A DNA stretch of 64,000 bases from Collybiopsis luxurians FD-317 M1 (lineage: Eukaryota; Basidiomycota; Agaricomycetes; Agaricales; Omphalotaceae), in assembly GCA_000827265.1 (NCBI GenBank), contig KN834812.1, forward strand, positions 143,790 to 207,789. The letters are read 5' to 3'. The notes beneath the pieces were generated by a model, which had not been told where the DNA came from, made no database searches, and saw only the letters and a list, made by a program, of their open reading frames with translations. This document shows positions 29,456 through 41,400 of the stretch, piece by piece (position 1 is the first letter of the stretch; the number at the start of each line of letters is the position of its first letter). Position numbers and translations under genes: made by a program.

Positions 29456-32400
29456 GTCGATGGAGAAGGAGAAAAGATTTCTTGAGGGTGTAGTAGATAA
29501 GATTCGAACTTTGGTGAAGACTCTCGGTCCTTTCGCTCCCCTCTTTATACTTTCCGAAGAGTCATTCAACGTCCTCAAACAGGCACTGATAAAAATGCTG
29601 CTTTCGATTGTGTAGTGGTCAAGCGGGATCTTCGCCTTGAGGTCATTGCAACATATCGCCCATTTGGGTCGTAAGACTCTTGCGCTTCCGGAGTCCACGT
29701 TCCTCTCCTATGAGATTGTATGAGATCTGGCGACAAACTTTAAGTGCGATGGCAGTATCACTCTGCCGCGATGCCAAACATAGTTCTATTAGGGCGAGAC
29801 TTTTTACAGAGTGTTCAGTCTGTCGACGGATCTGAGCCTCAATAGAAAAAGAGCTATGCATCCTTCAATTCATTTCTTGTCAAGTTGTTGTGATGTTTGT
29901 TGAATGGCGATAAGGGGTTATTAGTTACATGACTAAATTCAGCTTACTTCTGATGCTTCAACCGAAGTGTTCCCAACATCGGTCATTCTCGTGTATTAAC
30001 GAAATGAGTACCTTTAGCAGACCTTCAACATTGCTCGATCAACTGCTGTTGGCCCTGGACCCTGGTGCGTCACCGTGACATGGTGCAATCGCCCATCGAA
30101 AAGACTCATCAGCAATGTAGTATATGTAGGTACTGTTGAGGAAAGAACTTGGGTCCACAGTTCAAACGGTGTTGAATTCTATGGACAATCCGCATCGCCA
30201 AAATGCGCTTCGACAGGGATATCTGTGCTCATCTCATGGACAACTCACCTTCCGGATGGGGTACAATCTGACAGGAATGAGTATATGCACCCGGTTGCCC
30301 AGAATTCGTGGCCATGGATCCTAGAATGCTTAATCCTAGTTTAAGGACGACCCTCTGGAGGCGATCCGAAGGCATAGCCTAAATGCCGTGCACTGCCCTG
30401 ATCCGGGGAGCACCTGCCACTGATGCCGAAGTTGATAATTGAATTCCTGATGTGTGGATGTCGGTAAACACTTGACATGAATACTCGATATGAGTATCGG
30501 CGCGGACTTCAGGATACTGTATTGTTAAATAAATGCTGGAACCATTCAGTGAAAAACAACAGTGTCGAAGCATAAGTGTGTCCTACACAGATTTCGGGTA
30601 TAGTCTTGTGCACCGGTCTTGTGTTGACCAAACGACGGCCTCAAGGACTTCAAATCCGAACATTCAAAGATGCAAGTTAAGTTAAGCGCCTAAACTACTG
30701 GAGCGGATGTTGCTTGATCTCCTCATGCGTTTAGCCTTCAAAGCGGTAAATCTGCGAAACTGTCGAAATGAGGTAGATTGAATCACCGTGAAGGAAGGCC
30801 GTGCCGAACATAGGCCGGATCTGACACAATCATTTTTTGTCGGGTTCTAATGCATCGCGTTTCTGCTAGTATGTGGCGCAAATATATGTGGCGGAAATAA
30901 TGAAAAACACCCATACGTAGGTCTTACGGTCGGAAGGATATGGCATTATCAAAGAAGGCGTACGCGGGACATACCATATTTATCTCTAACTCTTCGGAGA
31001 AAAATTCATGTGCCACAGATTCCCGACATTCCACGGACGGCTGGTGTATATATAGTAACTCGTCCAATTCATTATTGAGTTCGATGGTCAAAGGGGCAAA
31101 AAAATAACAGACCATAACTAAATTCCTGTCATCTAAGTCGTTGTCAGTCTCAAAGAATAAAGCGAAAAGCTGCTGTCCGTGGACTGCTTTATATCATATG
31201 AGGGATTAGAATCTCCGACATATTAATACAGCTTTCGTTGGATGTGTCGTTATACTGGTCAGGTCTTATCACTACCGGTCACCGAGTATAGACCTTAGCG
31301 TTCACTTGAAACTTGGACCGTAACCTAGAGCGCTCCGCCGTCAGAGATATTAGACGCTCAATATAACATACCGAGTTTATTCGCTATTCTTCTCACTCAA
31401 TTACACTCATCATCGAAATTTCTCGAAGCTACGAGCTTGAAAGAAAACCGAGCTATATTTAATTCTTGGCAGACACTGCCGACTGGAAAAGGATCATTCC
31501 AAGATTTTTAGAGAGCAAACATTCCAGTTCGCCTTATCATCATGATCAAATCCATCGAAGACCCGCCTATGTACCTCTCCACAGAAGCTTTCCGTTCAGT
31601 TTGTCAACTCCGAACGGTACCTCATTTTTCTCAATGTTCCGAACAATGCAAATGCGCAAGTGATTGACGCAAATCCACTGATACGATCTTCTTCACGTTT
31701 TTCGAAGGTTAGCCGCCACTTGCAGATTTGTAAGGGTGTCTCCCTTCTTTCCCGGAAAGATTTTCGTTTCTGACCTCAGCTCGGTCTTTGGCATCATTAT
31801 TGCGTGAGGTAAAACGTTGTTTTGGATTCCGCGAACTCTGTTACCGAGCAGCACTGCCTCGGTTTGTCAACTCCGAACCGTACCTTAGGTGCCAACAACG
31901 CAAATGCGCAAGTGATTGAAGTACTTCTGGTCGTTTGAATTCTTTATCTTCATCTATTTGAAAGGTTTACTCTTAAAGGTCGGTAAAGACGTGCCCTTTC
32001 CGTGAAAGACATCTCTACTTCTCGTTTACAATTCGATATTAGGATTCCAATCATTGTATCCTTTATTGCGAAAAGCAAAACATCCGCCTACAGCTCAACG
32101 TCAGGATCCCAGTCATGATATGCCTAAGAGTAAGAACAAGGCGTCCATGTCGAGCCTGAATCTCGTCTATCTATCCAGGAGTACAGAAGGAGGAAGGATG
32201 ATCTTCGCATACGAAGCTGTGTACGGATCCGATCGAAGTTTTAGATTTTTGGAACAAGTAAGAGTCGAATCTTGAAGTGCCTTACTGTCAATATTTTTGT
32301 TCAATGTTCCTCCTCAGGGAGGGTGACGAGGATGCACGCCGAGGCAGCACCTCGATTATTATAATGATATTTCTGATATTTCTACAGTATCAAGTCTACA

Positions 32401-33178
32401 CAAAGTGAACCTGCTGACAGGCACGTATATGATGATCTGTGGATTTTATCTATCTATCTGTCCTCCGCGGCCGCTCGAGTCATGCTTCAAAATCCCACCA
32501 GAGCTTTGAGCATGGTACATCACGCCACCAGTTACGATGATACTTTGTAAATGTAAATGAAAATTTCCCTGTTATCGAATACAGTGTCACCTTGCTTGCT
32601 TGCGTGGTCTTTCTCATTTCCGAAATCGTACAAAATTGTCTAGTGACGTCCGGGTACAGTTTCCTGAGTTTCTGATACTTGGTTTGCCAAACTACCATTC
32701 TTGCTCTCCGCTCTATCTTCCTGGGCCGCTCCCGATCTAAAGTAGGCTACACTTGGGTTATTTTTTTAATACATCCGTAGCTTCATTTTTCCCAATTGCA
32801 AAACCTTGCGCTCACGAAGTTACTGTCAATGTTCTATGTATGCTGGTATTCCACCCTTATGTGTTTCACGATAATTGTCATAAAAGTAGCAACTAAGTAC
32901 TCCTACACTACACCTATATTGCCTGGTGAATTCGCCTAGTGCGGCCCTTTGAAGAAGAATTTGAGGCTGTCGATCAATACGGTCTCATTTTGAAATGAGT
33001 TTCCGGCTCCGAATTCACTGCACTCGTCGCTTAAGACGGCTCCTGCAAGACCAGAAGTCTTTTCGGTGCGGGATTCGGAAACGAGCCTTGGCACGTTGCT
33101 CGGCTCCTGGCGTCTAGCGCCCACGAACCGTGCAAGCGCACGTCAATTTCCCTGTTGACCTTATACCTTCCAACTCCA
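29456..33178. other. 3.7 kb intergenic region with an old direct repeat
   Basis: No recognisable gene on either strand. Contains a 60-70 bp direct repeat (31599 and 31862, described separately). A NotI-like gcggccgc occurs at about 32467. Short open frames are scattered and lack support. Confidence 0.45.
31599..31919 (+). repeat. Direct repeat pair of about 60-70 bp, 263 bp apart
   Basis: Both units start gtttgtcaactccgaac and end aaatgcgcaagtgattga (31599-31667 and 31862-31919). The second lacks about 11 bp in the middle. No coding function seen; possibly remains of a short tandem duplication. Confidence 0.6.
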
Positions 33179-34223
33179 ATGGCTCCTTTGCGGCGTCAAA
33201 GCTCCTCCCTAAAATCGGACTCAGAAGACGAAGCACCAGAGAGTCTCACCCTTGCTTCAACTAAATCTTCCTATGACTCTCAACGTTCATCTTTGCTCGC
33301 CCTCGATGCTGCTAAAAAGCAGAAAAAGAAGGATAGGAATCGGGAAAGGGATAAGAGGTTGAAGGAACGGGCTGCTTCAAGAGTAGAAGGTGTAGTCAGA
33401 CGTCAGCAGGAGGTTGAGCCAGAGGGAGACGAAGACGAAGATGAAGACGAAGACGAAGGGGAGGAGGAAGCAGAAAACGATAATGGTATTGAAGCCAGGA
33501 TGTTGAGGGCTATGCAGCACGCTGAAGACGAGGGTGAGAGCGACGAGGAGAAGGAAGAAGATGAAGTGGACTCGGACGAAGAAATGGAGGTAGATGAGGA
33601 TTCGGCTGAAGACGACGGCGACGAAGAGTTAAATTCGGATGTGGAAGAACATTCGCAGTCTGACTCCGATATGGAGCCACCAAAGGCCAATCTCAACCAT
33701 CTCCCGGAACATATCTTCGCCTCTGCCTTTTTTTCTTCGTCTCCAAAAGCCACAAAATTCAATAAAATGTCCATTGCAACGAGTAAAAGCTCCCAACCTT
33801 CGCAGAAGCAGAAAGCGCGAAGGAAAAAACGTCCTGGAAATACTCCGAAGGACATTGTAATTGGGTTCGTTCTCCTCTCCTTATCCCGTATACTACTTTG
33901 CATCTCATTCCAACTTCCACTGCGACAACAGTTCCAGAACCTTCCGACCACGCAACGACCGCGCACAACAAACAGTAGCACCACGGGCCACCGAAGCCAT
34001 GAGACCTTCAGCAAAAATCAACAAATTCCTTGACAAGAGTCTCTCCCTGCGAGGGAATAGATCGAAGAAGCGAGGCTGGGAGAGGAGAGCAGGTTTGTAT
34101 TTAGGCGCTTTTTTTCTTTTGCTTTTTTTGCGAGTAGATTCGCTGACGTTTACTCTTTCACCAGCGAATCTCGGAAGTATGAGACGACAAGGGCCCGCGG
34201 CGAATTTTGTTCGGGATTCATGA
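33179..34223 (+). CDS. Utp16/Bud21-like ribosome biogenesis protein
   Basis: Exons 33179-33864, 33932-34092 and 34165-34223 join to 301 residues. The N-terminal half has a basic stretch (KKQKKKDRNRERDKRLKER) then long Glu/Asp runs, as in nucleolar proteins. The C-terminus carries the signature of the fungal Utp16 family: PGNTPKDIVIG-SRTFRP, INKFLDKSLSLRG, GWERR and MRRQGPAANFVR. In yeast Utp16/Bud21 belongs to the U3 snoRNP/SSU processome acting in 18S rRNA maturation; role here is by family. Start at the first ATG (MAPLRRQSSS). Both introns have clean GT-AG borders. Alone in its neighbourhood. Confidence 0.7.
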
Positions 34224-35342
34224 TTAGATGTGGCAAATTAGGAAGTTGGAGTCCTTGTTTTGTAAAAAGTATTCATCTACTCCCTTGCTTATAATTCGAC
34301 GCAGTGGACTGCTCGTCCTTCGGAATCGTCTACCACGCGTTTAAAATCAGTACTCCAGTGTCTATGTTGTTTATCAGGTTCCTCGTCCTCCATATCAGTA
34401 CCACTATTTCAGCACATTGCTCGAAAAGCTCAGAAGAAAGGTCAACGTCTTCTACTACAATTTTTGGTGGGACCAGCGTAACTGGCATTTTAGTTTATTC
34501 GACGAGATCATGAGCCTGTAAGTGGAGGCCAAAATTGCAGCCATACATAGGTAATATTCGGCTCTTTTCGATACACCGCAGCTGAGTAACATCCTTTTCA
34601 GCATCCAATGTTCAACACTCGAAAATTCAGCTTTGTCGTTGTAGCGCTGGCATGCGTGCGGCAGGAGTTGTCATTTAGCGAAATTTTCCCTTAGACTAGA
34701 AACAACTTTCTTATCCTTACAACGACCTTCTATTCCAGCGTCTTATCTTTGCAATGCCTGATCCTTGCCAGCAGATGTTTCTGGCTGTACTCTTTTACTG
34801 AAATCTCCCTCAATAATTGCAAGTTATATAACCCATCCATAGCGCGTTAATTCGGAGCATCTTAGATATTACGGATTCGGTACCGGACCGCACTGTCCTT
34901 AGTTTGTGAATCGCAAACGGCACTTCATTCAACCCCCACACCGAATGCTGATTCGACTGACGCAGCTCTCCAGACCCGGTTTGTTGTCGCTTATCGTCGT
35001 TTAGGGTCTGAGTGGTAGTTTGCGCTTTATCATTATTTGATTCGCCGCCGCCAGGTAATCGCTGCTGCCTTTAGCTGCGAATCGTGATATTGTGCAAACA
35101 AAGGTTGCCAGGTTAATATTATTGAAATTTAGGCCACTGCCTACATGATACCTTGCTAAGTTAAAATAGATGAGTATTTTCATAGAAGGAGCTATGGAAT
35201 TATAAATAAGGACTGAATGCCAATCGTAGCGCTGCTGCGAATATATCGAAAGGGAGGGTTATTATATCACAGAAAGAAGAAACTTGTCAATGGCTGCTTC
35301 GCCGGTTGCTTCTTCCCGACTATTCTATGTATGTACATAGAA
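34224..35342. other. Intergenic region, nothing recognised
   Basis: Contains only short unrelated open frames between the Utp16-like gene and the convergent membrane-protein gene. Confidence 0.4.
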
Positions 35343-36683
35343 TTAGTGAGGATAGGGGGAGATATATTGTGCTATAGTTGCACCACGGCTATCCAGGCGA
35401 GACTGTTCCAAAATCTGGGTCATTTGTAATGTCTCAATTACAGAACTGCCCATGTTGATTAGAATGATAGTAGCGATAGGGTACGATGCCTGCCAATTGC
35501 TTCATAAATACCAATTGGGCTTGCAAAAAAAGAATAAAGACTCACAGAAGTAAGCACAAATATGGAGGAAATAATCTTAACGGTCAGCGAAAACCCATAA
35601 GAAGTATCTGCAGGTCCAGATATATTCTGGAGAATGAAGATAGCATAGAGGACTTGTACTGTGCAATATATAGTGCCAGATTCAATCAACAGAAGTAGAA
35701 CATTTTGAACTCTTGTTCTTCCGTGAAATGTGGCTTCTATCATGATGTGGTAATTCCTGTACATGACAATTAGCGAGAGTTAAGTAACCAGCACAGGTGA
35801 GACTTGTAAAGTACTTTCCATGCTTTCCATGCAACCAGGCTTGTTGCAAACATATTAACCACAAGGGAAATCACAAGGGATAACCCATCCCACAATGTAT
35901 TAGAATTGGATTCAAATGGCACCTTGAAATCAGTGGTGCCCAAGATGCAATCTGCAATATTGATTCCTGGCAAAGAGGTCAGTGTACTTGTTTTTCTTAC
36001 TTGTTGATATCCATACCAATGTTGACAATCATGAGAAGCACTAGCACAATCTTCCAAGGACTTTGCTTTTCAAATAAGACCCAAGCTCTCCACACTACCA
36101 TGAAATCACTCAGAAGTGTCTAGACAACAGAATCAAGTCATTGAGTGAGGTATATACACTGTAAACTCACAGAAATCATTGGAATCCAACTTCGCATACA
36201 GCCCAGTGCCAAAGTTTCATGGTTTACAATCTGATCTTGTGCATTAAGTCCTCCCTGTACTTCTGGTTTCATCTGGGCAAAAATGATTTTATCGTTCACC
36301 AGTAGGAATGCCCCTTCATTGATAATATTCCAAGTTAGGGCAATGAACGTTATTGTAAAGCAAGAGAGAAGCATAATTCGTGAATGAGTCCAGGATTTGG
36401 TCCTAGCAAGGTGGCACAACCAGAGAGGCTTGTAAGAGGAAAGTCGTAAAAACTATCTCCGACATTACTGACACTAGTATACGGCTAGCGATGATCATTC
36501 CTAAAATCGCTGCACCTAGAAGAAGTAATCCATTGTCAACAATGCTCCCATTGAAGGAAGGACTTTGAACAACATCAGACCCTACATACCATAGCCCGTT
36601 ACTGTCGCTATAATAGAAGAGATAATGTTCATATAGATGTTACTGGCGTAAGAAGCAATGGTTTGTTGCTCCTCTGGAGTCAT
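35343..36683 (-). CDS. Multi-pass membrane protein, paralogue A (Agaricomycete-specific family)
   Basis: Starts at 36683 (MTPEEQQTIASYASNIYMNI) and ends at TAA 35345-35343. Coding blocks read in order: GYGAAILGMIIASRIL; LCHLARTKSWTHSRIMLL and TFIALTWNIINEGAFLLV; TLLSDFMVVWRAWVLFE; INIADCIL; WDGLSLVISLVVNMFATSLV; RTRVQNVLLLLIESGTIYC; and YPIATIILINMGSSVIETLQ. About seven hydrophobic segments with a conserved VVWRAW loop and IESGxIYC helix match a large basidiomycete family of unknown function (receptor- or transporter-like topology). At least five introns with GT-AG borders and consistent phases; the one after ASRIL is short and its acceptor is uncertain. Paralogue B lies at 47442-48880 with the same intron positions. 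Confidence 0.7.
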
Positions 36684-37908
36684 ATGTAAAGCAAACGGCA
36701 CTTAGTTTGGTCTTGACTCAAGTGGGGCTTTCATTTATATCATAGTCTCAACAGCCTAATTACGATAGTAGTCTTTGATTTATGCATCTTGAGTTTTGTT
36801 CAAATGTAGGCCCGTCGCCATAGTGATTCTGGCAAAGTCTCCTGTCAAAAATTACTGTAACTTTACGACTACAAATTCATGTAACGCGTAACGCGACCCC
36901 ATGAATCGGGTCATTTTGGAAATCATAATGCATAACAGGGCAAATTTTTGACAGCTCCTCCCTCATATGGTGATTTTTTGGCAGCCGGTCATACCATAAA
37001 AGGAAAACAAATTTGTGTTCAGACAAATTCAGAGCGTAACGCATAAAACCCTATGAATCTGCGGTCGAAAAGATACAGTACATTCTCTTCCAAAGGATGC
37101 TTAATAGCAAGATGTCAGTCACCCAGGCACTTCGAGCTGTCAAAGAGGGGCTGTGTGCGCTGCAGTAAGCAAATCCAATAGATTTTCGGCGCAAAAAGAC
37201 AGTTATTTCTGAAAACCTCACTTCATCATAGGACTTACCGAGGTGACAGCAAGTTGATAGTACTCTTACGGTACAAATACAGCAGTAAACACTAAATAAG
37301 TGTTATTCTTGCGACAGCGGAATAACAGGTCTTCACATCATCGATATCTATCTACCAGAGAATTTATTATTTAATAAATTAAGAGATAGTTATTGAAACT
37401 TAAAAGATTTGTCTACAGCAGTTACAGCCAGGTTATTGTGATATTACACCAACTGCATTAGATTTGCGGTAAGGCTATAGTAAAAATTCATCATTCAATA
37501 GATCACACAGCATGTCGTGCTTGGGTTCGAAGTGGGTTGTTTCGGACAGACTGAATGCAGGTGTCAGAATGGCTGTCTATATTCAGTGCATACGCACCAT
37601 TTTATACTGTAGGATAAATAGATGTGTATTAAGTTGTGACAACTGCAGTACAATGGTACAGTAATGCGCCCTCTGATCCCAAGTTCAAAGCATCCGGTTC
37701 CTGTTCCAGCCCACAACCGGTGATCCGGGTAAGCCGGGCCCCAGCCCTATACTGGCTCATGAAGGGTTCAGGGCTCGGCTCAGAATTTGGATAAGCTGGC
37801 AGTGGGGGCTTTCCAAAGTCTCAAAATAGTACCAATAGAACTCATATATATCATCCAAAATCTTGGTTTAAAGATGACGAAATGCCCATCATACATTGTA
37901 TTACTCGA
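36684..37908. other. Intergenic region with repeat debris
   Basis: No gene. Contains a TTACAGC-type repeat at about 37419-37435 and, at about 37727-37743, the word aagccgggccccagcc that recurs at about 38430-38446, near GC-rich repeats typical of fungal non-autonomous elements. Confidence 0.4.
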
Positions 37909-38100
37909 TTACGAGTGCATGGAATGAAATGAAATGCCGAGTTATAGAGGTGGTGAATTTCGTGCCTGATCCTTAACAGGCAATTTTGAATTGATCTAAA
38001 TTTTGTAATTATGCATATATTTTTAGCTTAATGTTCATTGCGTTGGATGCTCCGGGAAAGAATGGGGCACGAGTCCTGCCACGCGCTAGCGCTGGCCCAC
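37909..38100 (+). repeat. Dispersed repeat, plus-strand copy (inverse partner at 50370-50590)
   Basis: Shares long blocks with the reverse complement of 50370-50590: agtgcatggaatg, aaatgccgagtt, gtgcctgatcc, ggcaattttgaattgatcta and gggcacgagtcctgccacgc followed by tagcg-tggcccact. Blocks appear in the same order. No ORF. Probably a non-autonomous transposon; ends not defined. Confidence 0.7.
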
Positions 38101-39867
38101 TTATATGTCAAGTTTTATTGGCACTTTGCCTCTTTTTCTATCCAATATGTAAATGTAGAAACCCAGGTTGGTGACCCTAATTGCATACTGATATTACTAT
38201 TTAAGCTTTCATGTCCATAGGTTTTGCATTTTCGCATGAAAGCATGTTGTAATGCAATATCGGAGCAATAGATATGATTTAGTATATACAATAAATTTAC
38301 TGATATTATATGAATTTAAGTGGATGATCAAGCCAGGCCCCAGCCGGGTCCTCGCCATCTTGAGGGTCCGGCGGAACTTTCCAGTGAGTCCCTACCGTGG
38401 CTATTTGAGCCGTAGCCAGGGCTTGTAAGCCGGGCCCCAGCCGGCACTTCACTACCTGAGAGCAACATGGCCACTGGGTCTAAGTGTCTTTAACACTTAC
38501 ACAGCAGTCGCGGCAGAATCTTGGTCAGGCTACTGCAGCTATAGCAAGGGGTACAGCATGGTTACAGCACTAGAAGTTTTCATAGGTTACAGTACAAGTT
38601 AATGTATGATAAGAATGCAAAGTGAAGTCCACTGTTCGGGACCATATATGATAAGTATCATGTGCTGCTAGTTTTGGCAGAAGCTTCAAGAAAGTTTGTT
38701 CAAGAGGTTTTTCGAAATGGCTGATAAAATCAAGCATGTTACGAAAGCACAGTACTTCTTATGAGTCCGGAATGAAATGGAGGATCATCCTTTAGGGCAG
38801 GTTTTCCATTATCCCACGGCTCCTTTTATACTTGCATTTTTTCCCCATAAGTATTCTTGAATAAGTATTTCCAAACTAACCTTAGTTTGCCATATTTTAC
38901 ACTCCACAACATGGCAGACTCAGTAAAACAGAAACAGCTGCTACCAGGAAAAGTAGCGATGACGAGCCGGTAACACAGAACCGCGGCAGCACGCTGCATG
39001 AGAAACCAAGTTCAGCTGCATTGCTGTCACTATTTTCACGGGATTGGCCGGTAAATACTACATCAGGTAAATGTGCCGTGCATCCATTACATTATCTCAA
39101 GAAGAGATTCCACAGGTGAATCACCAGTGAATCATGATTCAGTGTCAGTTCTAACATCCTAAATCACTTCTGAATTACCATTTGGATCCACATCTGAATC
39201 CCCCCGCTGACCGCCCCTAACAACCGCATGGACTCAGCAACGTGTGGAGTTCTAGTTTTGAGAACTGAACGCAAATGGCCTTGATTGCGGTTGACCGTGA
39301 CAGTGCTGTGTAATTGATGGGGCTGCGTAACGCCGTATTTAACAAGTTAACAAGTCAGCAAACTTCAGGATTTTTAGGATATACCAGATAAAGTCTCATA
39401 AGCTTGAAATTTATGTAGAAGTATAAGCATCTCGGTAACAGTTATTCTTTGCTGTACACCACACTCTTGGACAAAAATATATTAAACATTCAGAGACATT
39501 TACTGTGGTTCTTGTACCAGGAGGTTAAAAGAATAATGAAAGGATGTGTCCACTGTATGAATAAAATGACAGATTGGCATTGGAAAAGTAAGAGTCTTGA
39601 ATGGGTACAGATCTATATCTTCTACCTACTAATGATAGACTTATATACTCGATATTACATGCAGTGTGCTCACAGGGCGAAGGATGTTTTTTTTTTGCCT
39701 TTTCAGAAAGGATACGCAGAATCATGGGTATGGATATCAACAGTCAGAAGTGGTTTTGGAGAGCTTTCTCTCAGCTCTAAGAACGTCTTGTCCTATAAGA
39801 ATTTGCATTTATACAAGGTAATTTCTCTCCCTTTCAGCGTTGATAGCAAGTACCAAAGGTTCAGCGC
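38101..39867. other. Intergenic region with GC-rich and TTACAGCA-type repeats
   Basis: 38340-38460 is a GCCGGGCC-rich patch. 38503-38600 contains scattered tacagca/ttacagca words followed by ttttcataggttacagtac and caagttaatgtat, similar to 41196-41360. No convincing gene; the plus-strand open frame at 39449-39892 has no recognisable features. Confidence 0.4.
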
Positions 39868-40620
39868 TCACATAGACACTGACAGGGAGTAAAAAGGGAC
39901 AAGCGATGACGCATCGTCCCCGTCGCTCGTCCAATGTGCGGATTCGGGTGGATGCCGTGGAACGGACATTCGTTCTGGAAAGAAATCATCTATCTCATCT
40001 CTTTTGCGTCGAGTCCTTCGTCGACGCCGCAACCACAAATATAGGACTGCAACCAGTAAAAAAGCGATGAGGACGCCTATTGAAATTCCTGCAAGAGCTC
40101 CTATAGAAAGCTGGGAACTAGACCCTATGTTTGCATTCGGACTTCCGGTCGGGCTTGAAATTGTGGATGAATTCAACAAGTATGACCGACAGGAGAACTC
40201 ATTCTTACTCGGAATTGGGCTCTTTTATAGACCTACTTATTCTGGTTAGATGGACAATCGAGTTCAAAGCCATGCAGCACGTAGGGCTTACACTGCTATA
40301 GTAATTTGCGTAGTGAGACTATCAGTGATAGTCACTGTCAAAAATGACCTATGCATCAATGTTCAAGTAAATTAAGACTAAAACAATTGGCCATATTGTA
40401 CATACGATGTTTCCGAAGTGGTGCCCCTGCTCGAGGGATCTGATTCTCCACCAGTCCTAGAGTTCCGGTATGTAATACACATGCTCTGATAGTTATATTA
40501 TGGGCTTACTGTGTCAATACAGTGGTCATGAATGATGGAGAACGGGCAGTAGTCACAGTAGATGTTGTATCACTATAATGAATTGGAGATCATCCTATAA
40601 AATTATTACAGCTTGAAAAG
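39868..40620 (-). CDS. Single-pass membrane protein with Ser/Thr-rich stalk, partial model
   Basis: The clear part is the 3' exon ending at 39868: a Ser/Thr/Pro stretch (SSTISSPTGSPNANIGSSSQ), one membrane helix (SIGALAGISIGVLIAFLLVA VL), a stop-transfer cluster (RRRRRTRRKRDE) and a short cytoplasmic tail ending VPFYSLSVSM. Upstream on the same strand are further Ser/Thr-rich pieces (SDTTSTVTTARSPSF near 40540; TGGESDPSSRGTTSETS near 40440) that could be stalk exons. Architecture is that of the basidiomycete Mid2/SKG6-like surface proteins, as at 50718-52640. The signal peptide and N-terminal domain were not found, so the start is unknown. Confidence 0.4.
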
Positions 40621-41195
40621 GACGAATCTTTGAGGAGGATCTGTCATAGTACCAGAGTTTAGATTCAGTAATTTTGGGAGGCGATATGTTAAACCTATAT
40701 CTGAATGTTAGGGGATTCAACAACCCAGATATGAGAGTGTAAGCAATTGCTATACGGAAGGTGAATTGAAGAAGGCGGTCTGTCGACAGTGTCGAGTTTA
40801 GTCATAGCAAAACCTAACGGAAGGACAGAGGACCTAATTGCCGGCAGGCCAGCTATCTCACTGCGATGCTCAAAGTTAGAAAGCAGATGCGGGCCATCCA
40901 AGTTGAAAGCATACATGCTATCCAGAAATAGAGTTACTTGAAAGGAAAGTTAAGTCAGTTTGTTTTTGCAGCTTCCTGAACCAATTGTCTCACCTTGAGA
41001 TTAAAACAGGCAAAAATAACAGTAACGCAGCTACTGGACCTTGATGTTATCCTGAGCAGTTGGGGTCGCAGTAGCTTTGCAGTAGTCGGGATTGTACTGT
41101 TCGGCAAGTGACTAGTAGGGTCGCCACGTGGGAGTTCAATGAGAGAAAGAGCTCGAGATTGCGGACTCTTAAACAAATCGCAGAAGTACATTAGG

Positions 41196-41400
41196 GTTAC
41201 ATCAGTTACAGCAGAGCTGTAAAAATGTTACAGAAGTTAATGGCAAATTACAGTAATTACAGCAAGGTTATGGTAAAGTTACCGCAGTTACAGCAGGAGA
41301 TACAGCATGTTTGCGACATCATTACTTTTCATACATTACACCCAAGTTAATTTATAATCACAAATTGGCAGTTCCGAACCATATCACAGGTGACTGAAAA
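41196..41400. repeat. Degenerate TTACAGCA array and flanking dispersed repeat
   Basis: Between 41196 and 41310 the words gttacagca, gttacagaag, attacagtaa, attacagca and gttacagca recur with irregular spacing. The following bases (cttttcatacattacac, caagttaat) resemble 38577-38605, so the two sites probably carry the same element. Confidence 0.5.

Noticed and set aside
33403..34014. Minus-strand Ser-rich open frame opposite the Utp16-like gene
   Set aside because: It is the mirror of the Glu/Asp runs (GAA/GAC complement gives Ser/Phe codons); the plus-strand gene has matching introns and family motifs.
37520..37560. Possible tRNA T-loop (gggttcgaag)
   Set aside because: No acceptor stem, D-arm or anticodon arm could be paired around it.
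39449..39892. 147-codon plus-strand open frame
   Set aside because: No domain, no signal, no splice-supported extension; its end overlaps the tail of the minus-strand membrane gene.
41196..41310. TTACAGCA words as a CRISPR-like array
   Set aside because: Spacing is irregular, repeats are only 7-9 bp, and CRISPR arrays are not expected in a fungal nuclear genome.
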